Shown here in pieces: positions 39,201 through 54,159 of a stretch of DNA of 64,000 nt. Under the pieces are notes generated by a model. That model ran no database searches. It was not told the DNA's origin and saw nothing but the letters and a program-made list of their open reading frames with translations. Origin of the DNA: Edolisoma coerulescens (lineage: Eukaryota > Chordata > Aves > Passeriformes > Campephagidae); NCBI GenBank assembly GCA_013397115.1, contig VWZW01004674.1:963985-1027984 (forward strand), in the 5' to 3' direction. Positions within the stretch are counted from its first letter, which is position 1. The number at the start of each line of letters is the position of its first letter. A program made the position numbers and the translations under genes.

Positions 39201-42200
39201 CAAGGACACCTCGCTCACTGTTCAGACAAAGAGAGGCTTTCTGCAGGCCATGCCTCTGAACTGGGCATTGAACCACTTGCTTTCTACACCCATCAGTAGC
39301 TTCAGCAGCCCAGACAGACTAAAAACTTCTCCCCACGTCATCAGAGCCACATTCACCTTCAAACACAACGCAACAGTAGAAGAAATCCATTGAATGCTGG
39401 CAAAATGATCAGAGGCAGTAAGAAGAGACACACAATAGGGTCCTCGCAGACTCAGAAAAAGGAATTTTCAGTAACATATATCTCTTTCCTGTCCTCACCA
39501 CCACCCCCAAAAGTAAATCACACAGCCATGTACACTCCCGCTCAGTGGCTTTAATATGCTGAGTGATTAAAGGTGACGATGATGACTATGGGCCATACCA
39601 TGCATCTTTAGAGGGTTTTCAGTTCAACACTGAGGGGCCAAATGGGGCTACTGTGTATCTAAAATAGTTTAGTCTGATTAAAGGTGTAATTATATAGTTA
39701 GTCATAATAGCTGCCATACTTTAAAAGAAACCCACTTCTCCTTCAGGGGAAGGGAAGGAAATTATGCTACTTTATTCATTCAAACACACTCTCAGTTAAA
39801 TTCAAATACAGCATGTGGACTAGATAAATACAGTGACACACAGCCACAAACACTTAGTAATCCAAGATAGAACAAGGAGATGAATCTCAACCTATAATCT
39901 TCGCAAAGGGAAACTAAATCTTATGATTAAGAGTTCTGTCATATCTGTGCAGGTATCAGTGGAGGCTGCGTGTTTTCTTCTCAGCTGTCATAAGAAATTC
40001 ATGCTGGTTTTAGGGCCTAAATATGAGCAAAGACATTGCAAACACAGGGTCTGACACAGAGCTTAAGAGATTTATGTGTTTATAGGGTTAGCACGTAACT
40101 TCTCTGGATATCTACACAGCAGATTTGCTCTATTATTGTTACTTTCAGCAAATCATCATTGCAGGTTTGCAGGAATAATGACTTTTGTCCAGAAGGGGTT
40201 TCCTCGGCTTAGGTCACCTTTCACAGAGAAGTAGGTGATCTCAAATAGCCTCTGCTGTTCTAGTGTAAGACAGGGTGGGGAAAGGTAACTTCTGTATACA
40301 GTTATACCTTTTAAACTAATGCTTCTGGCTACACAGGAGGGAGGGTGAAAAAGAAATGCACAATAGACAATCTTAAGCTTTTCACCTTTTTTTTACTGAC
40401 ACTCCAAGTCCACATTTAACACTACTGAATCCATTTAGAGAACCTTGCCCAGCAACCACTGCCTCGAGACCCTCCATGAGATTCAGTTTCCCAAGGAGAC
40501 AGACACAAACCTAGTACACTTGGACACGAAGGAGGGAAGGCACTGTTCACACAACATTCTGATCCACAGCAGTCCCAGCCCCCAAACCAAACGACAGAAC
40601 CAGGCTGGATAAAACACATGTCCCATTTCAAGGGAAAAATACAGGGGAAGGGCAAGAGATACAGGAAAAGAAATTTGTCATCCTTGCCAATAAAGTTTCC
40701 AGCTATCCACTTGGACACTTATACACTCTCTGAAAAATCTTCCTCTGGAATAAAATACTTAGAACATTTGGTGTGCGCTGAACAAATCTATTGAGTTTCA
40801 CTGTTTAACCTTCCTCCTCTCCCCCACTTTAATTTTTTCAGCATTGGTGTTAGAATTTTGAAATATTTTATATTTCAACAACTGATCATACATTCCCCAC
40901 ACTAATCATTTGATGAGAGAGAAGGCTGACCAGGACCCAGCTGAGGCATCACATTCCACATAATTTGTTAAATAACACAAAGATAAATCATCTTTATATG
41001 TGCACAGTTTTTACTCAGCATCCTTTGCCCAACATAGCTCAGCAGTCAAGTTCCAAGAACAATTTTGAGTCCTGTCATCTCATTTTTTTCCAAGCATTCT
41101 CTCAAATGATCTTGTAGTTACATCACTGCACCTCCCTTGAGGTAGATTTCCATATCTTTTACATGCTATCTGCTATTCTTCACGTTTTTACACACTTGAT
41201 AAGAGAGGAGAACAGATAATTGAAAATATACAAGAAAACATTATCTTGCATCAACAGAACTATACAAGAAAAAAACCCCAACAGACTAAGACACACTTAA
41301 AGCAATAAAATTACAAACCAACACATACAATAGTTTTATGGGAAAGAAGGATGAGAAAATACTCTTTTCCAGATTTCACACCATTTTCTTCCCCCACACA
41401 CCCCCAAACTGGGTGAGGTAGGAAGCAAGAGAGTTTCTTGTTTCTTTTAATTTTGCCCTGAAATGTACTTTAAGTAATTGCAAGTGAGTGACACCTAGTG
41501 ATGAACACAAATCTGATCATCCTCCACTCTCCCACACAGAGAAGATAAGCCAGCAAGCACCAACAGGTAACTCAGGAGTGGGTGTTGAATCATGGGAACC
41601 TGACACTATTATGTTTCTCTCCCTTAAAAGCCAAATATCAAGTGAGCCAAGACCTAGAAACTTGGTGCACAGCTAAAAAGAATAAAAATAAAATGGCTAA
41701 TCTGTCCAAACGAGAGATGGTGAAAACAGATTTAAATCATGACCTGCAAATTCACTTCTCTGTTCTCTTTAAAACCAATCAGCTCTCTCTGGAAACACCA
41801 GGTTTTCCCAGAGATCTCATTCTTAATTAAAAATATATATCCCAGAAGCAAACAGGAAGAATGGGTTTCTCATTAAATACTAAAATGTCAACAGCTGTCT
41901 TAGAGACCAGTTAGTGATGTCTCTGGTGTTACAAATGCTGTCCTGTTGTAAGGATGTTAGAAGCTTGTCAAAGACTCTTATTTTGCCAGTAGTTCCAAAA
42001 TTATTGCTCACAGAGCAGTTACTGGAAGTGAAGGGGAGGGGATCTAGTGTGATTTCTGGTAGGGTTACAGGAAGGAAAAGTATGCTGCTATGCAAAGTAG
42101 CAACAAAACAGTCCCCTGAAAGGGAAGCTGGAATAAAGGGACCGAGAAAACTGGTCTGATTTTTTAACACCATGACATGGGATAATCCTCTACATGGGAA

Positions 42201-42592
42201 GCTCACCCTGACCAAGAGATTCCTTTGCTTAATGCATTTTTAAGAGCAGTCCAAAGTTTCAGAACTAAGACAGCAAAACATAAAATCCTGTAGGAAAGGG
42301 AAGTGATTAATCTAGCACAGCCATCGCTGCTTTTACACACTTTGTGCCATTTCATCTTTTTCTGTCATGAACAGGATTGTCACTGGAAACTCAGGAGTAG
42401 CTCCCGCTTTAAAGACACAAAGTCTTTACATCATGATTAAAAGCCATCCAAGGACAGGAGGAAAAAAAAAAAAGAAATAATAAAAATCAGTGGGCAGAGA
42501 AACACATGCTCCAACTTGCAGACCTTGTTCTGCTCAGTAAACCCATGGCCATCTCCTTTTCTCTCCTCACAGATTCATGCGAGGTCAGGCTA

Positions 42593-42609
42593 TTTTTTTT
42601 TTTTTTTTT
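42593..42609. repeat. T17 homopolymer
   Basis: Seventeen consecutive T on the plus strand (A on the sense strand of SPIDR). There is no recognisable retrocopy body next to it. Confidence 0.9.
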
Positions 42610-45600
42610 GTTAATCCCTCTACAAACATTAAGGAAAATCCAAAAGCCTGTGAAATTTAAAGCCCTGAAAGCCCAAGCTCTCTGGAAAACTAACGCAAGA
42701 GAGCCATCTACCATGCGAAGGCAGGACTGTCGGGGCTGGGGCAGCAAGGGCTGCCGCTGAAACTTATTTGAATGAACTTGACCCAGGTTGGCGGGCGGCC
42801 AGCGCCCGACGTCACCCCGTGACTTAACAGAACACAGTGTTCTTGGCACCCGCACAAGTATGTGTTGAAATCCACGCTGGAGAGGGAGAGGAAAAAAAAA
42901 AAGTCACTGCATGTTTCAAATTAATAAAGGAAAATGGTAATGAAAAGGTAATATAAAGCAAAGGCAGCATTAGATGTTTTGAAATGTATCTGCAGCATTC
43001 TCCCCCTTATTTATTAGTTTATTTATTACTGGTGTTCCCTCACGTACCAGAGGCTCGGCATATGGGTAGTTCTCCCCAGAACGAGCCCTTCCCTGTCCAA
43101 ATCCCGTCCCACGCGCTCTCCCTCTCACCTCTATCTGTGCCCTACCTGGAAAATTCCAGTGCAGCACTCAGCCAGGCAGCGAGGGCAGACAGTGGCTGCG
43201 TTGCCAGGGCTGCCCCTGACTCACCCCCTCGCCCAGCCCTCACCCAGAGGCAGCACAGCAGGCACCCCAAGCCCACAGGGGATGATCGGTGACACAGTTA
43301 TGCCACTCACCAATGGATTGTGCTAACACCTTGTCACGAGATGACAAGCACACAAGTAGAAGGAGGACAGGCAAAATAAACTTAAGGAACCATGAACTCT
43401 ATGTGCTTCCTCCACACACCATATTGCTATTACTTCCCTTTTCTGCATTTCCTCCTTCCCAGGCTGCCCCTCTTTCTCTCCAAAGCCAGGCCTCAAGTCC
43501 TTTTCCTTTTTCTCGCCTGTCACCTCTTATCTCACTGACACCCTCTGCCCCTCTTCAGTGACTGATCAAGACATTTGACACCCGTAGGTGCAGGACCAAA
43601 ACCAGCTCTCACACACCTGCTGAGGGGGCTCTCTGCAGTCACCTCTTCAGGGCCTGTATCTGCCACCAGCAAACACACCAGCATCCTGATGGCACAAGCC
43701 TCCAGGAATGCTTTAAAACCAGGCCATCACCCACGACAACAGGAACATGGATCCAGTTTCATCCTCATTACCTTCTGCACACACATCCTCAGCCTAGCAC
43801 TCAGTCCATACCTTTAGAGAACATACAGGAGATGGTGAGACAAAATTTCTACCCTACCTGGACAGCCCCTGCTGCTTCCACCATTTCAGTGCAAACCTGA
43901 AAACCTGCATCAGTTAATATGTTATCCAGTGTTCCACCACTCTTCATCCATCAGCTGAGAGACGACAACATTTTTGTCTAGTTATAGATTCTCTAAAAAG
44001 ACATGCATCTAGCAACGATCCACATCTCTGGCCAGTCCTTCCAACATCCTGAGCCCGTGTTGTATGTGAAAGTTGCACTGATTATTTTTCACCTTGACTA
44101 TTACACACTTGCAACTATAGAAATAAACCATCTGCTAACCAAAGAGACAGTAAAACTTGCATAGGAAACAATTAGGCACTTTCTGGAGCCACTGTTCAGT
44201 ATCACAGAAAACTCTTTCAAAACTCCTTTTCTTCCACCCAGAACTCTGGTTATGCCTTTCAAGTTAAAATAGTATTATCTTCAATACTGTAACAGTAGGG
44301 AAAAGAATGCTGCTTTAATTCCCCAAGGGTGAAAAAAACTGAGAAAGAACTCAAGTGTTTATGTTTTGCACATATAATTTCCTGATGCTCAAAATGCCAT
44401 TTTCTGAGTACCTGCATCCTAAAATAAAAAAAATCTAGAGAGATAAAAAAAAAAAATACAATTCTTACACCATTTTCTTTTGTCTTTCTGTGGGATATAT
44501 GAAGAGCACATTCACACGTGAAAAAAACCACAAATGCTAATCAGGACAAAGCAGAGAATGGAACTACTCAAAGAATGAGTAATTTAAAAGCTCCCTGTAA
44601 ACAATCTACAGTCTTTTGACAAAACCACGTATAAGTGAAAATTTTCACAGAGCAAAAGAAAAAACAGTGGACTCAATTTCTGATCTTGTCTTTCTATGGT
44701 CAGACTCCAGATCCAAGAAGGCACATGTAGCAGAGAACGTGAATTCAGAGTTTGGCAAGTTGCAGGAAGAAAAGGCATTCAAGTACGAAATACAAAGATT
44801 GCTGATGACAAAAATGACAGGGAATTCATAAGACGTGCAAATTACCAGTGACATGCCTTGACTTGATAGTTATCTTTAAGAATCCCTATGGAAGGAGCAG
44901 TTCACATTTATTTAACAAAGATGTGCTGGCATTCACATCATAAGCTTCTAATGTCCAAGCAGCTGCCTGCCCATTCCCCTCCAAACACAGCCAAAAACAC
45001 TACTCCTGCAGCATAGATGGGTGGAAGATTTTCACAGAAGAGGGAAGCTCCTTGGTAGTCTCATGTTTACAAAGGAGTTGACTGGGTTGTCAAGGAGGAA
45101 AAAGCCCCGCAGCAATCCTCATACTACATGCTTTGAATACACACAATTAAATTTGTCACAAAATTACAGATGAGTCTTCCGTGAAACTTTGAAAGCCTGC
45201 CCCAGTACCCTCGCCTCTCTCCTAATTGGGTTTGGCAAGGAGCACCAAGATACTGTTAAGTCTGAAAGTTTGCTCGAGAACCAGATCCACAGGTTAGAGA
45301 AGTTTTCTCGAGCCACTCCCAGCTGGCTAGTGGGCAAACCACAGAGAGACTGCCAGAGCCTCCAAGGAGGGCAAAGTTGAGGGCAGGATGTGACACACTT
45401 ACCACAATCACGCAGGCTACTTGTCTTCCTAACACCCAGTGTGGTTAACAGCCTCTAAGCAAATGAACAGGACTGTTCACTCAAAAAGGGTGAGATTAAT
45501 TTTTTATTGTATTATTAAAGTGTGTATTCCATCAAATCGTTTGTTCTTACACCCTTCAAACCTGTGAACGGGATATGAAAAGAAAAATAGTTGGGATCTC

Positions 45601-48600
45601 TTGCAATCAAAAGATAAAGCAACAAGTCCTCATGTTTTGTAGCTGACCACAAAAGCCAGCAAGGCCTGTGCTCCTTTGCCCCCCTCTCTCTCCTAAACCA
45701 CCTCATCTCTCTGGAACATGAAGTCCTGTCATATTTTCATTTGCAGTGTAGGGAATCTCAAGTGATTGGATGCAACTAGCTGCACCAGGACCAAAATCAG
45801 AGTATCACATTCCCTGATTTAAGTATATACTGTTTGAATTAAAACTTTCAACTGAAGCATGATATGTTTTCATTTAACACACAAAAGAAAACCCCACCTA
45901 TCCAGAAGTAAGTTTAATTGTAAAATCCCATTTTCAAAGCACGGCTGAATCCTGAGCCATCTCTAACCATGTTCAACTACGTACATATGAAAGCAACCAC
46001 AACAGCACACAGCTACAGCTAGTTACATACCCACCAGGTGGGAAAAAAATGCAGGCAAGAGGGCTGCTTTTATTTTCTTAAATACAACGCTGTCATTTTA
46101 AATGAAGAAAGACTGTATCAGATGGGTCATCCTCCTTAAAAACAAGCGTAAGCAAGATTCAGGTACTGAAAAAGCACAGAAGTACCATGTAGTTCCACTA
46201 ACATGCCAAGTTACTAATCTGAGAGTTGGGTCATTTGCTAACAAAGTGAAGAGCACTTACTGTCTGTAATCTTGCAGAACCTGACAATCTAACACGTTTG
46301 CCTACTTTCTCCTCACCCATTTTTAAACATAGTTAAAATACCCATTCGGAGGGTCAGAGAAAAGAATCTAGGACATATCCATAACAAGAGTGAGTCGTTA
46401 AGTGCAAAAGCAACACAAAAACATGACTTCAGAGCAGCAGGAAGTGCGGTAGCACATGACAGATACAATCAAATCCATAGGTGAGTAAACCCAGGATAAT
46501 GCCACAATTAGGTTAGTGTTGCATTTCAGCTTCTGCAATATTTAAAGTCGAAGGATTTTATTTCTATTGCTGTTTTACAACACCCCATCTGTCAGTCCTC
46601 ACAACACTTTGGTCTGGAAATGACTTATTACTAGATGAAATGCATAGAAAATGAGTGAAAGGAAAAACTGTCAAGCTACCTACAGGGCAACACAACAGGA
46701 TTTACGTGATCTGTGGTTACAGTAAATGCAGACAGAGGCAAACAAATTGCGCCTACCTGACTATACATACAAAACTCAAGACCTTTCAATTTACTAAACA
46801 GAAGTTATTACTGTTTGCAGGAAAGGAGGTGATGTTCCTTGCCAGCTACATATGGCAACATATTTCTAGATGTTTGTTTTTATTTTTACCAATTACAGCT
46901 TAGGGTTGATGTGTGTATGTGTGTGTTTTCTTTTTCAAAAGCTAGTGCAGGTTGAGGTATTTTTCTAAAAACAAACATACACACCTGTAGCAGTGATCAC
47001 ATTTTAACCATAGAAACAATGTGATACAACCCATCAGGCTTCTAGATTCTACAGTTTCACAATGTTAAAATAGATTTGTACTCACATCTTACTTAACTAA
47101 AATATCAAGTTGGTGTCTTTGGTCTTAATTTCATCCTTACTTCTTGTTAATTTCTTTATATCCATAATTATCACCTTCTTCACTTTAATCTCATGCTTCT
47201 GCTTCATTATGGACTAGTTTGCCTTAGTATGTCCTCTGTGTGGTCTTTCAGAGTTTTAGCAAGTATTGATTTTCCACGGTACAGTTTCCTCTCTTTCCAA
47301 CACTACATAATTAAGCTCATAAAACCAAACAAAAGAATTCCTTCCTAACTTTTTCCAGCATTGTTTGTTTAGATTTCTGTGCATGCAATTAGTCTAGTTT
47401 CACGTAGCAGAAATTAAAACACTGTTGTTGCTGGAAACTGCAGAGACTGGGACTAATGCCTGCCAGAGAGACTGAGGCACCAGGTACGAAGTTTCAGTTT
47501 CGCTGAACAGAAATAACCGATCAGATTTGCTGCTCATTTTAGATGCAAGCAGCAAACCAGGGCTTCCTTTTGCTTTAATCCCATCAACACTGGCATAATG
47601 CCACATAAGATAACATGTTAACAAGGCTCTGGAAGCTGAGGACTTAAACACACAATAAAGCAGCAATTAAAAAATTGTGGAGATGAAGGAAACCAAGTGA
47701 GAACAGCAAGAACAAGTCAGGCCAGAGACTTGTTGAACTCAGCAGCCTATCTGGGACAGTGGCCCATGTGAGGTGCAAAAAGCAAAGAAACACAAAGCAA
47801 GTGAATGCTTCTGCTTCTTCCCCGATACACTCCTCAGGAGTGAGGTGACTTGCAACTCCAGAACTTCCCAAGGGATTACCATTTGACTTACTAGGTAATT
47901 AGATTTTTCTCCAGAAAAAAAAGTCCAATCACTTTTAAACCAAACTCTGCAGAGTTCTGGTAATATTGTAGAATTTATTACATTTTAGTTAATGTTTTTA
48001 ATGCCAGCAAAGAAAGTCACTGGAAGGGACCACAGGTGGGTCACCAGCCATAGATTTCTGACTGAGTCATTGTGGTTTATTATTACTGCAACATCTAAAG
48101 AACTCTTCAGAAAAGTTAATGACTGTTATGCTGAGAACTGTGCCAAAATGTACAAAAAGAAGTGGCAACCTCTGCTCAATGAATCTGTGGCAGATAATGA
48201 GCCTAAGCAATGAAGTGCATTTTTAAAAAGTCCCAGCGCTGATCAAAAAAAATACACTGAAATATATTTTTCTTGCAGTTCAATCTTACAATACTACCAA
48301 CACTTGGGGATGTCCTTCAGAACACTTCATTCATCAATTCATTCCAGTTCATTCCAGATCAGGAAAACACAAGCATCTTTCTTCTTTTCAAAAACAGAGC
48401 ATAGTGCTGCTAATAAGCAGATGGAGAATTTTTACAATTACTGGCTGCAAGTCTCATAAAAATGAAATCCATTTGCTGTTCTTCCATTTAAAATGCATGG
48501 TAACAAAGCAACAGAAATTAGCATTCAGTGGTCTCTTAAATCATCCCTCCCTGCCCAAAATGTGAAAATAAACTACCACACATTATATCACCAGCAGTCT

Positions 48601-50816
48601 TACTTTTTCGGCTTTGTGATGACGACAAGGATCATGACTCTGTCAAAGGCAAATGATTATTGTCTACATTATTACTTCTGACTGCTCAGAGCATCTGGAG
48701 CATGCAAGGCAGAGAGAAAACTTCCACCACCACTTTCCAAAATCCTTACAAATTAATTGGTGGCAATTAACAGCTGAATAGTATTTGAAAACCCTGAAAT
48801 ACACATGCAGAGGATATAAAAAGTTTTGCATCTCCACAACCAAATTTTTGAAGTCACAAGCAACCTCTGCATTAAAAGTGCAGAAATGCTCAAAGTAGCT
48901 GCAAAATTATATACACAACAAAAAATGATGCTGGGTACTTTATAATAACACAGTGCAACTCCTCCCCCTCAAATCTTACTGCCATTCTTGCCTTCAAAAA
49001 GTAAGTTATACCACAGAAGTGTGGCATAGAAGTTATGTTGTCTTCCAATTCTATATAAAATCATGTTCTAGTTTTCCTTTCCATTCTATTTTCCCTATTT
49101 ACTTTCCATTATTTCCCAAGTTATGATTTCTTCCCCTTACCTCCGAAAAAAATGACCTATGCTAACTTAAATATTTATACTCAGCATCCACAAGGATGAT
49201 CCACCATGGAGATACGTGCAATATTTTTCACTTAGACTTATTAAAGTGATCAATCAACTCAGCATCTTCATTATCAACAGGATTGATACATTCAGGTTTT
49301 CCTTCTTCCTTTTTTTTTTTTTAACATTGAACAAACCAAACCAGAGATTTTGCCACAGATTTTTCCTCGGAGTTCATTAGATTTGAGAAGCCATCAATAC
49401 GTATGGGAAGCACTTATCTAAAATTGTAAAGCCATGCAAAAAGAAAAAAAAATTCTCTGCCCTGTTCTGATGCCCGCCTGAGTACTTTTTTCCTCCATAA
49501 CTGCTGTGGTTAGTGCTAAGTTTTTAACAATGAAATGCTTTTGCAGATGAGAAATGCATCACAGAATCTTTAAATTGTAAGCAATGGAAGCCACAAGTCA
49601 AAAATAATGTAAGGAACAAACCTAGCTCTACTGTTTGCATAGGAAAACTAGACTCAAGTGCATATAAAGGTTACAAAGTAGAGGGGAATAATCACCCTCC
49701 TGGCATTTGTTTCAGACTTGTTTCAGGTAAAAACATTGGTTTTGTTGTTGTTTAAACTGACAGTCTTATCTATTGTCCGGCTCATTGCTTTTTAGCCATG
49801 AGAGCGGCAATTATGTCCTATTTTATTTTCCTCGTCCTAAATTTGTACCCTTCAAAAAGTCTACTTAACCTGGTATTTTTTAATCCAACATTCCACCCAT
49901 AAACTATTTAAGAGAAAATATATCTCTTTCTCTTCTCCTCCTCCTCCAATTACTACAGACTGAGGCTGATGACAGTTTCTTAGCCCAAAGAGCTGCTTTG
50001 GCCCTTCCTTTCCAAACCAGTAAGCAAACACCATACAAAAACTCTTATGTCCTTCCAACACACCACAAATATCTCATTTATGAGGATGAATCTGTTGAGT
50101 TCTGTAAAGGAGGAATAAGTAAGTCAAAGCTTCTGTAAAGTGTCCTGGTATACAGCTATATGATCTGGTTTTCCAAGCAGCTATGTAAAACTGTTACATT
50201 ACTGTCCATAATATTGTTAATTCTTTTCTCTGCACAAGTCTGCAAAGAACAGGCCAAAAGGCAACATGATGCTTTATCTGCAACTATCACAAATAAAAGG
50301 TCTTTTTTCTAATTCTGCCTTTAAACAGATAATGCATTATTAGATTGGGGTATTTATTTATTCTTTTTATACAAGTAGTTATACTGTTCTCCCATTCTAA
50401 AAGATACTGAACTGCTTCATATCTTAGACAAATCAAATTATTACTGGAACATACCAGATTTGCAACTTGGCAACACCAATTTTTTTTTTTTTACTTTCAT
50501 GATGCTTCAATGTACTTTGACAACTGCTTATGTTTAAAGAATCCCAACATAGTGCTTTTCCAATTAGTCATAAAAATTAAAGATTTCAATTTTAAAAAAG
50601 CATAAACAAAAAAGCCCAGACTTACCTTTGCACTTCTCCCTCACCCAATCAGCTAAATTAGAGAAACTTAGTCTGTGAAGCTCACTCCAGGGAAACTAAA
50701 TTCTTCTCTAGACAAGTCTGACTAGAGCCATCACCCTCTACAAAATCTATGCTGTCTCAAAAGCTCCCCTCCTTCCCTATGTCTGTACAGAAAGCTTTAT
50801 TAAAAACATGAGGTAA

Positions 50817-50870
50817 GCACAAACTAGACTACGTGAAAGAACAGCACAAACTAGACTACGTGAAAGAACA
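50817..50870. repeat. Perfect 27 bp tandem duplication
   Basis: The unit begins gcacaaactagactacgtga and ends aagaaca. The two copies are identical, which points to a recent duplication, a polymorphic site or an assembly artefact. Confidence 0.95.
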
Positions 50871-52990
50871 CCCTTCAGAAGGCACGCAGAGCAGCAGGTG
50901 GTAGAGAACTACAGCTACAAAGGGTATCCCCTGCACTGACCAAGTGGAGATTCATTTGCAACATTGTCTTTTGGTATGTGACTTTTTAATTGCTCTGCAG
51001 AGGAAGCACCAAGGGGGGGCAATGGTAAAAATGACAAAATTCATACATGCTGAAAAGCCCACAGCACACAAACATGGGAATAGCCGTAGGGGAGTCTACC
51101 AAGGATCATTCTACCCCCTTACTTTTGTCTCCAACTATGATTAATGTCAGATGTCTAGGTCAGAGTTTAAAACAGGACAAGCATGCAGCAGTGTTGCCAC
51201 AGAAGAGTCTTCCTGATTCCAGTTTGTGGCTACAACTAGAGGCAAGATCTTTGTATTTAATTCTTAACAGATTTGTCTTGTCTTCCTTGAGTTTGTCCAG
51301 TTAGTCTTGAACCCATGTAATCTTTCAGCATCCGTATTATTCTGTGACAAGGAGTTCAGCAGCTCATATGGTGGGATGAATCAACTCTGTTTTAACATTG
51401 AATCAACCTGCCAGTTTCACTTGATGCCTCCTAGCACTATACAGCACCCAGTCATTTTGTTTACTTCTTACCTGTTTATGAGGCATGGGTTTCTTTCATG
51501 CCCTCTCCACAGCAATCTCTTTATGGGGTTGAAGATTTCTATTCTCTAGAACGTTTTGCTCATACCAACTTGCTCTGAAGCTTTTTGAGTTCCACTGCAC
51601 CTTTTTTCTTGTGAATGGAAAGAACAGAACTACTATCCACAAGTACAGTTTGTGTGCAAACTTAAGGGATTCTTAAAGTTGTGGTGTTTTCAGCAGCCTT
51701 TCACAGTATTTAAAACCCAGAACATATCTCAACCCTTCCCATACATGACTATTTAGGTCAGGATGAAGCTGCTCTGCCCATCATGTTTGCATTTACAAGC
51801 AGACAGTTCTAGCCTGGTTTTCTCACTTAGCTTTAATGTTCCCTTTCCCATGCACAGGAAGGTGTCAAGGTGTCTGCAAAACAGCAACAAGTTGGCCGCA
51901 ATCAGTGTTTCTAAAGAGCTGCAACCAGACGAGAGTACTTGGTGGCACAGGACTAAAATGTTGTATTAGGCAAGACAGAACCAGTGAACTGACACCAAAC
52001 AATGGCCAGGTGAAGGTGAATGGGGACAAGTGAATGAAATAGTGACTGTGCTGGGAAGAGGAGACAGAGTGGGAGGAGAACGACGGGGACTGAGTCAAAA
52101 AGAATGCCACTGTGCTGGGACTGACCAGTGAATCAACTGCCATGTGCAACAGCTTCTCCATGTCTCCAGGAAGTCGGAGTAACAAAGCTTGGCTGAAGTT
52201 GTGAGTAGTGGGGAAGATATCATATGAAGTAACAATTTCATATAGCATATTTCCAGAGAGATCAAGGACAAAGATAAAACCATCAGGTAGTCAAGGCTGT
52301 TGCCCTCATCTGAAGGCAAATAGTGCTATCCTAAAGGGGATAAAAAGGGATGGAGCAGGGTTGTCTGCAATTGGCCTATACACAAGAGTGTGTAACAGAT
52401 TCCTACAGAGCAGGCAAAATCCTCTTTAACATACTTTAACATATTACAGCTATGGAGTTAGAGCTCTGGAGTTCTCCTCAGAAAGGGTTAATCAGTCACC
52501 AGGGTTGTCAGTCTGGAACACGAGTGTCCTGATAACAAAAGAACTGTAAATCTGAATTGTCATCTACAGATGATTCAGCCATTTGTACAGAAACTGTTTA
52601 TCACAGAACATGACACAGACCCTGACAAACTGGATATGAGAGGCGTTACATCTTCACACCATCCCAGTCCCTTCTTATTGTCCCCAAGAAAGTCAACCCC
52701 TTGCCCAACAACATTTCACACCTCCAAATTTCTCAAGTTCTATTATACATATTCTCAGTTTTATTCCATTTGTTCTGCCCCCCTTTATTCCTCCCTTATT
52801 TATCCAACACACTTCCACACTGTGATGGGAGCCAGGAAATAAAAGTCATGTTCCCCATGCCTTACCATCAAACTGAATTCTTTACAAGCTAAAGATACAG
52901 TGCCACGACTTTAAAAAAAACCAAACCCAAATCAACCACAAAACAAAACCCCACATAACTGCCTTCTTCCATATATAGATATGGAGGGAT

Positions 52991-53050
52991 CTTCATCCAT
53001 TAAAGAGAGATACACAGGAGCTTCATCCTTTAAAGAGAAACACACTGGAA
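52991..53050. repeat. Imperfect 30 bp tandem duplication
   Basis: Two adjacent 30 bp units start cttcatcc and share taaagaga, with about five differences. It is older than the duplication at 50817. Confidence 0.85.
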
Positions 53051-54120
53051 AACCTCAGGGGTTTTTAATAATCCCAAGGTTAGTTTAGAATACTTTCTAA
53101 ACTTTAGTCTTCCTGTGTTTTCTAAGATAGTCTAAATTTACTTCTAGATTTTCACCGTTCAGTAGATTCTACAAAGAGCTGCTACATACTAACCCTTACT
53201 ACAAAAGGAACTTTTCTGTTTTGGTGAAAATTGACAAGAAACTCATTAGAAGATGAAGCCTAAATATAGGGATAGTTAGATGATTTTGGGACACCTCATG
53301 CTTTACTTGTTCTACCAGGAATTGGATGACCTTGGACATTTAGGTGTCTTATTTTCACTTAAAAGCCATTTTATAGGCAGTATTACACATGGACTTTTTT
53401 GAGATAGACATATGCATGCCTTTCTTATACTGCTGCCACAAACCTCAACACCAGTAAGATTCACTTGTGGAAAGATGGAAACTGCAACTGCACTAGGAAC
53501 CTTAAAATGACATGCAATGCTTTTTTTTTTTTCACAACAGGGTCCAACAAACATCCTTGGTAGTAAAAGAGAATTTTACTTTCCCCAATATATTAGGTCC
53601 CTCTCCTGACACCATGAACTGACAAACTGGGCGACAGAACCAGCCACTTAAAGATCGTAAGATTATTTTTAAAGCAAAGTGACAACCCACAAGAAAGACT
53701 GAACCAAAGGCTTTTAGAGAATTCAAGCCATTAGTCAATCTACTCTATTCAGGACTCCTTCCAGAACTACAGTATTTAGAAAGCATGTTTATAAGAAAGA
53801 GAAATTATTAAGACTGGTCCTATATATCCCACTAAAGTTCTCTTCCACCATTTCCTTCAAAAAGAATTTCCAACAAATTCAAATCAATCTCTCCTCCAAT
53901 TTATCCTGAAGACTCCTGAGACAGTTTGGAAGACAAAGTCAGACAAATCAAAACTCAGCAGCTTTCTCACTATGCTCACGACTCTTTGCAGAGTGCAAAA
54001 CTATTAGCAAATTATCCATAACAGCAAACAACAGAAAGCCTCATCAGAGGTGAGGAAACCAAGAACACAAAAGCCTTTAACTTCCTATTAATGTTGTTAA
54101 TTCCTCAGGCTTTATCCTTT

Positions 54121-54159
54121 CTCTCCTTTCAAAGGAGAGCACTGCACTCCCAGCAGTGC
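54121..54159. repeat. Two abutting inverted repeats
   Basis: CTCTCCTTT and AAAGGAGAG flank a single C (54121-54139). They are followed at once by GCACTGC and GCAGTGC arms around a 7 bp loop (54139-54159). Confidence 0.8.
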
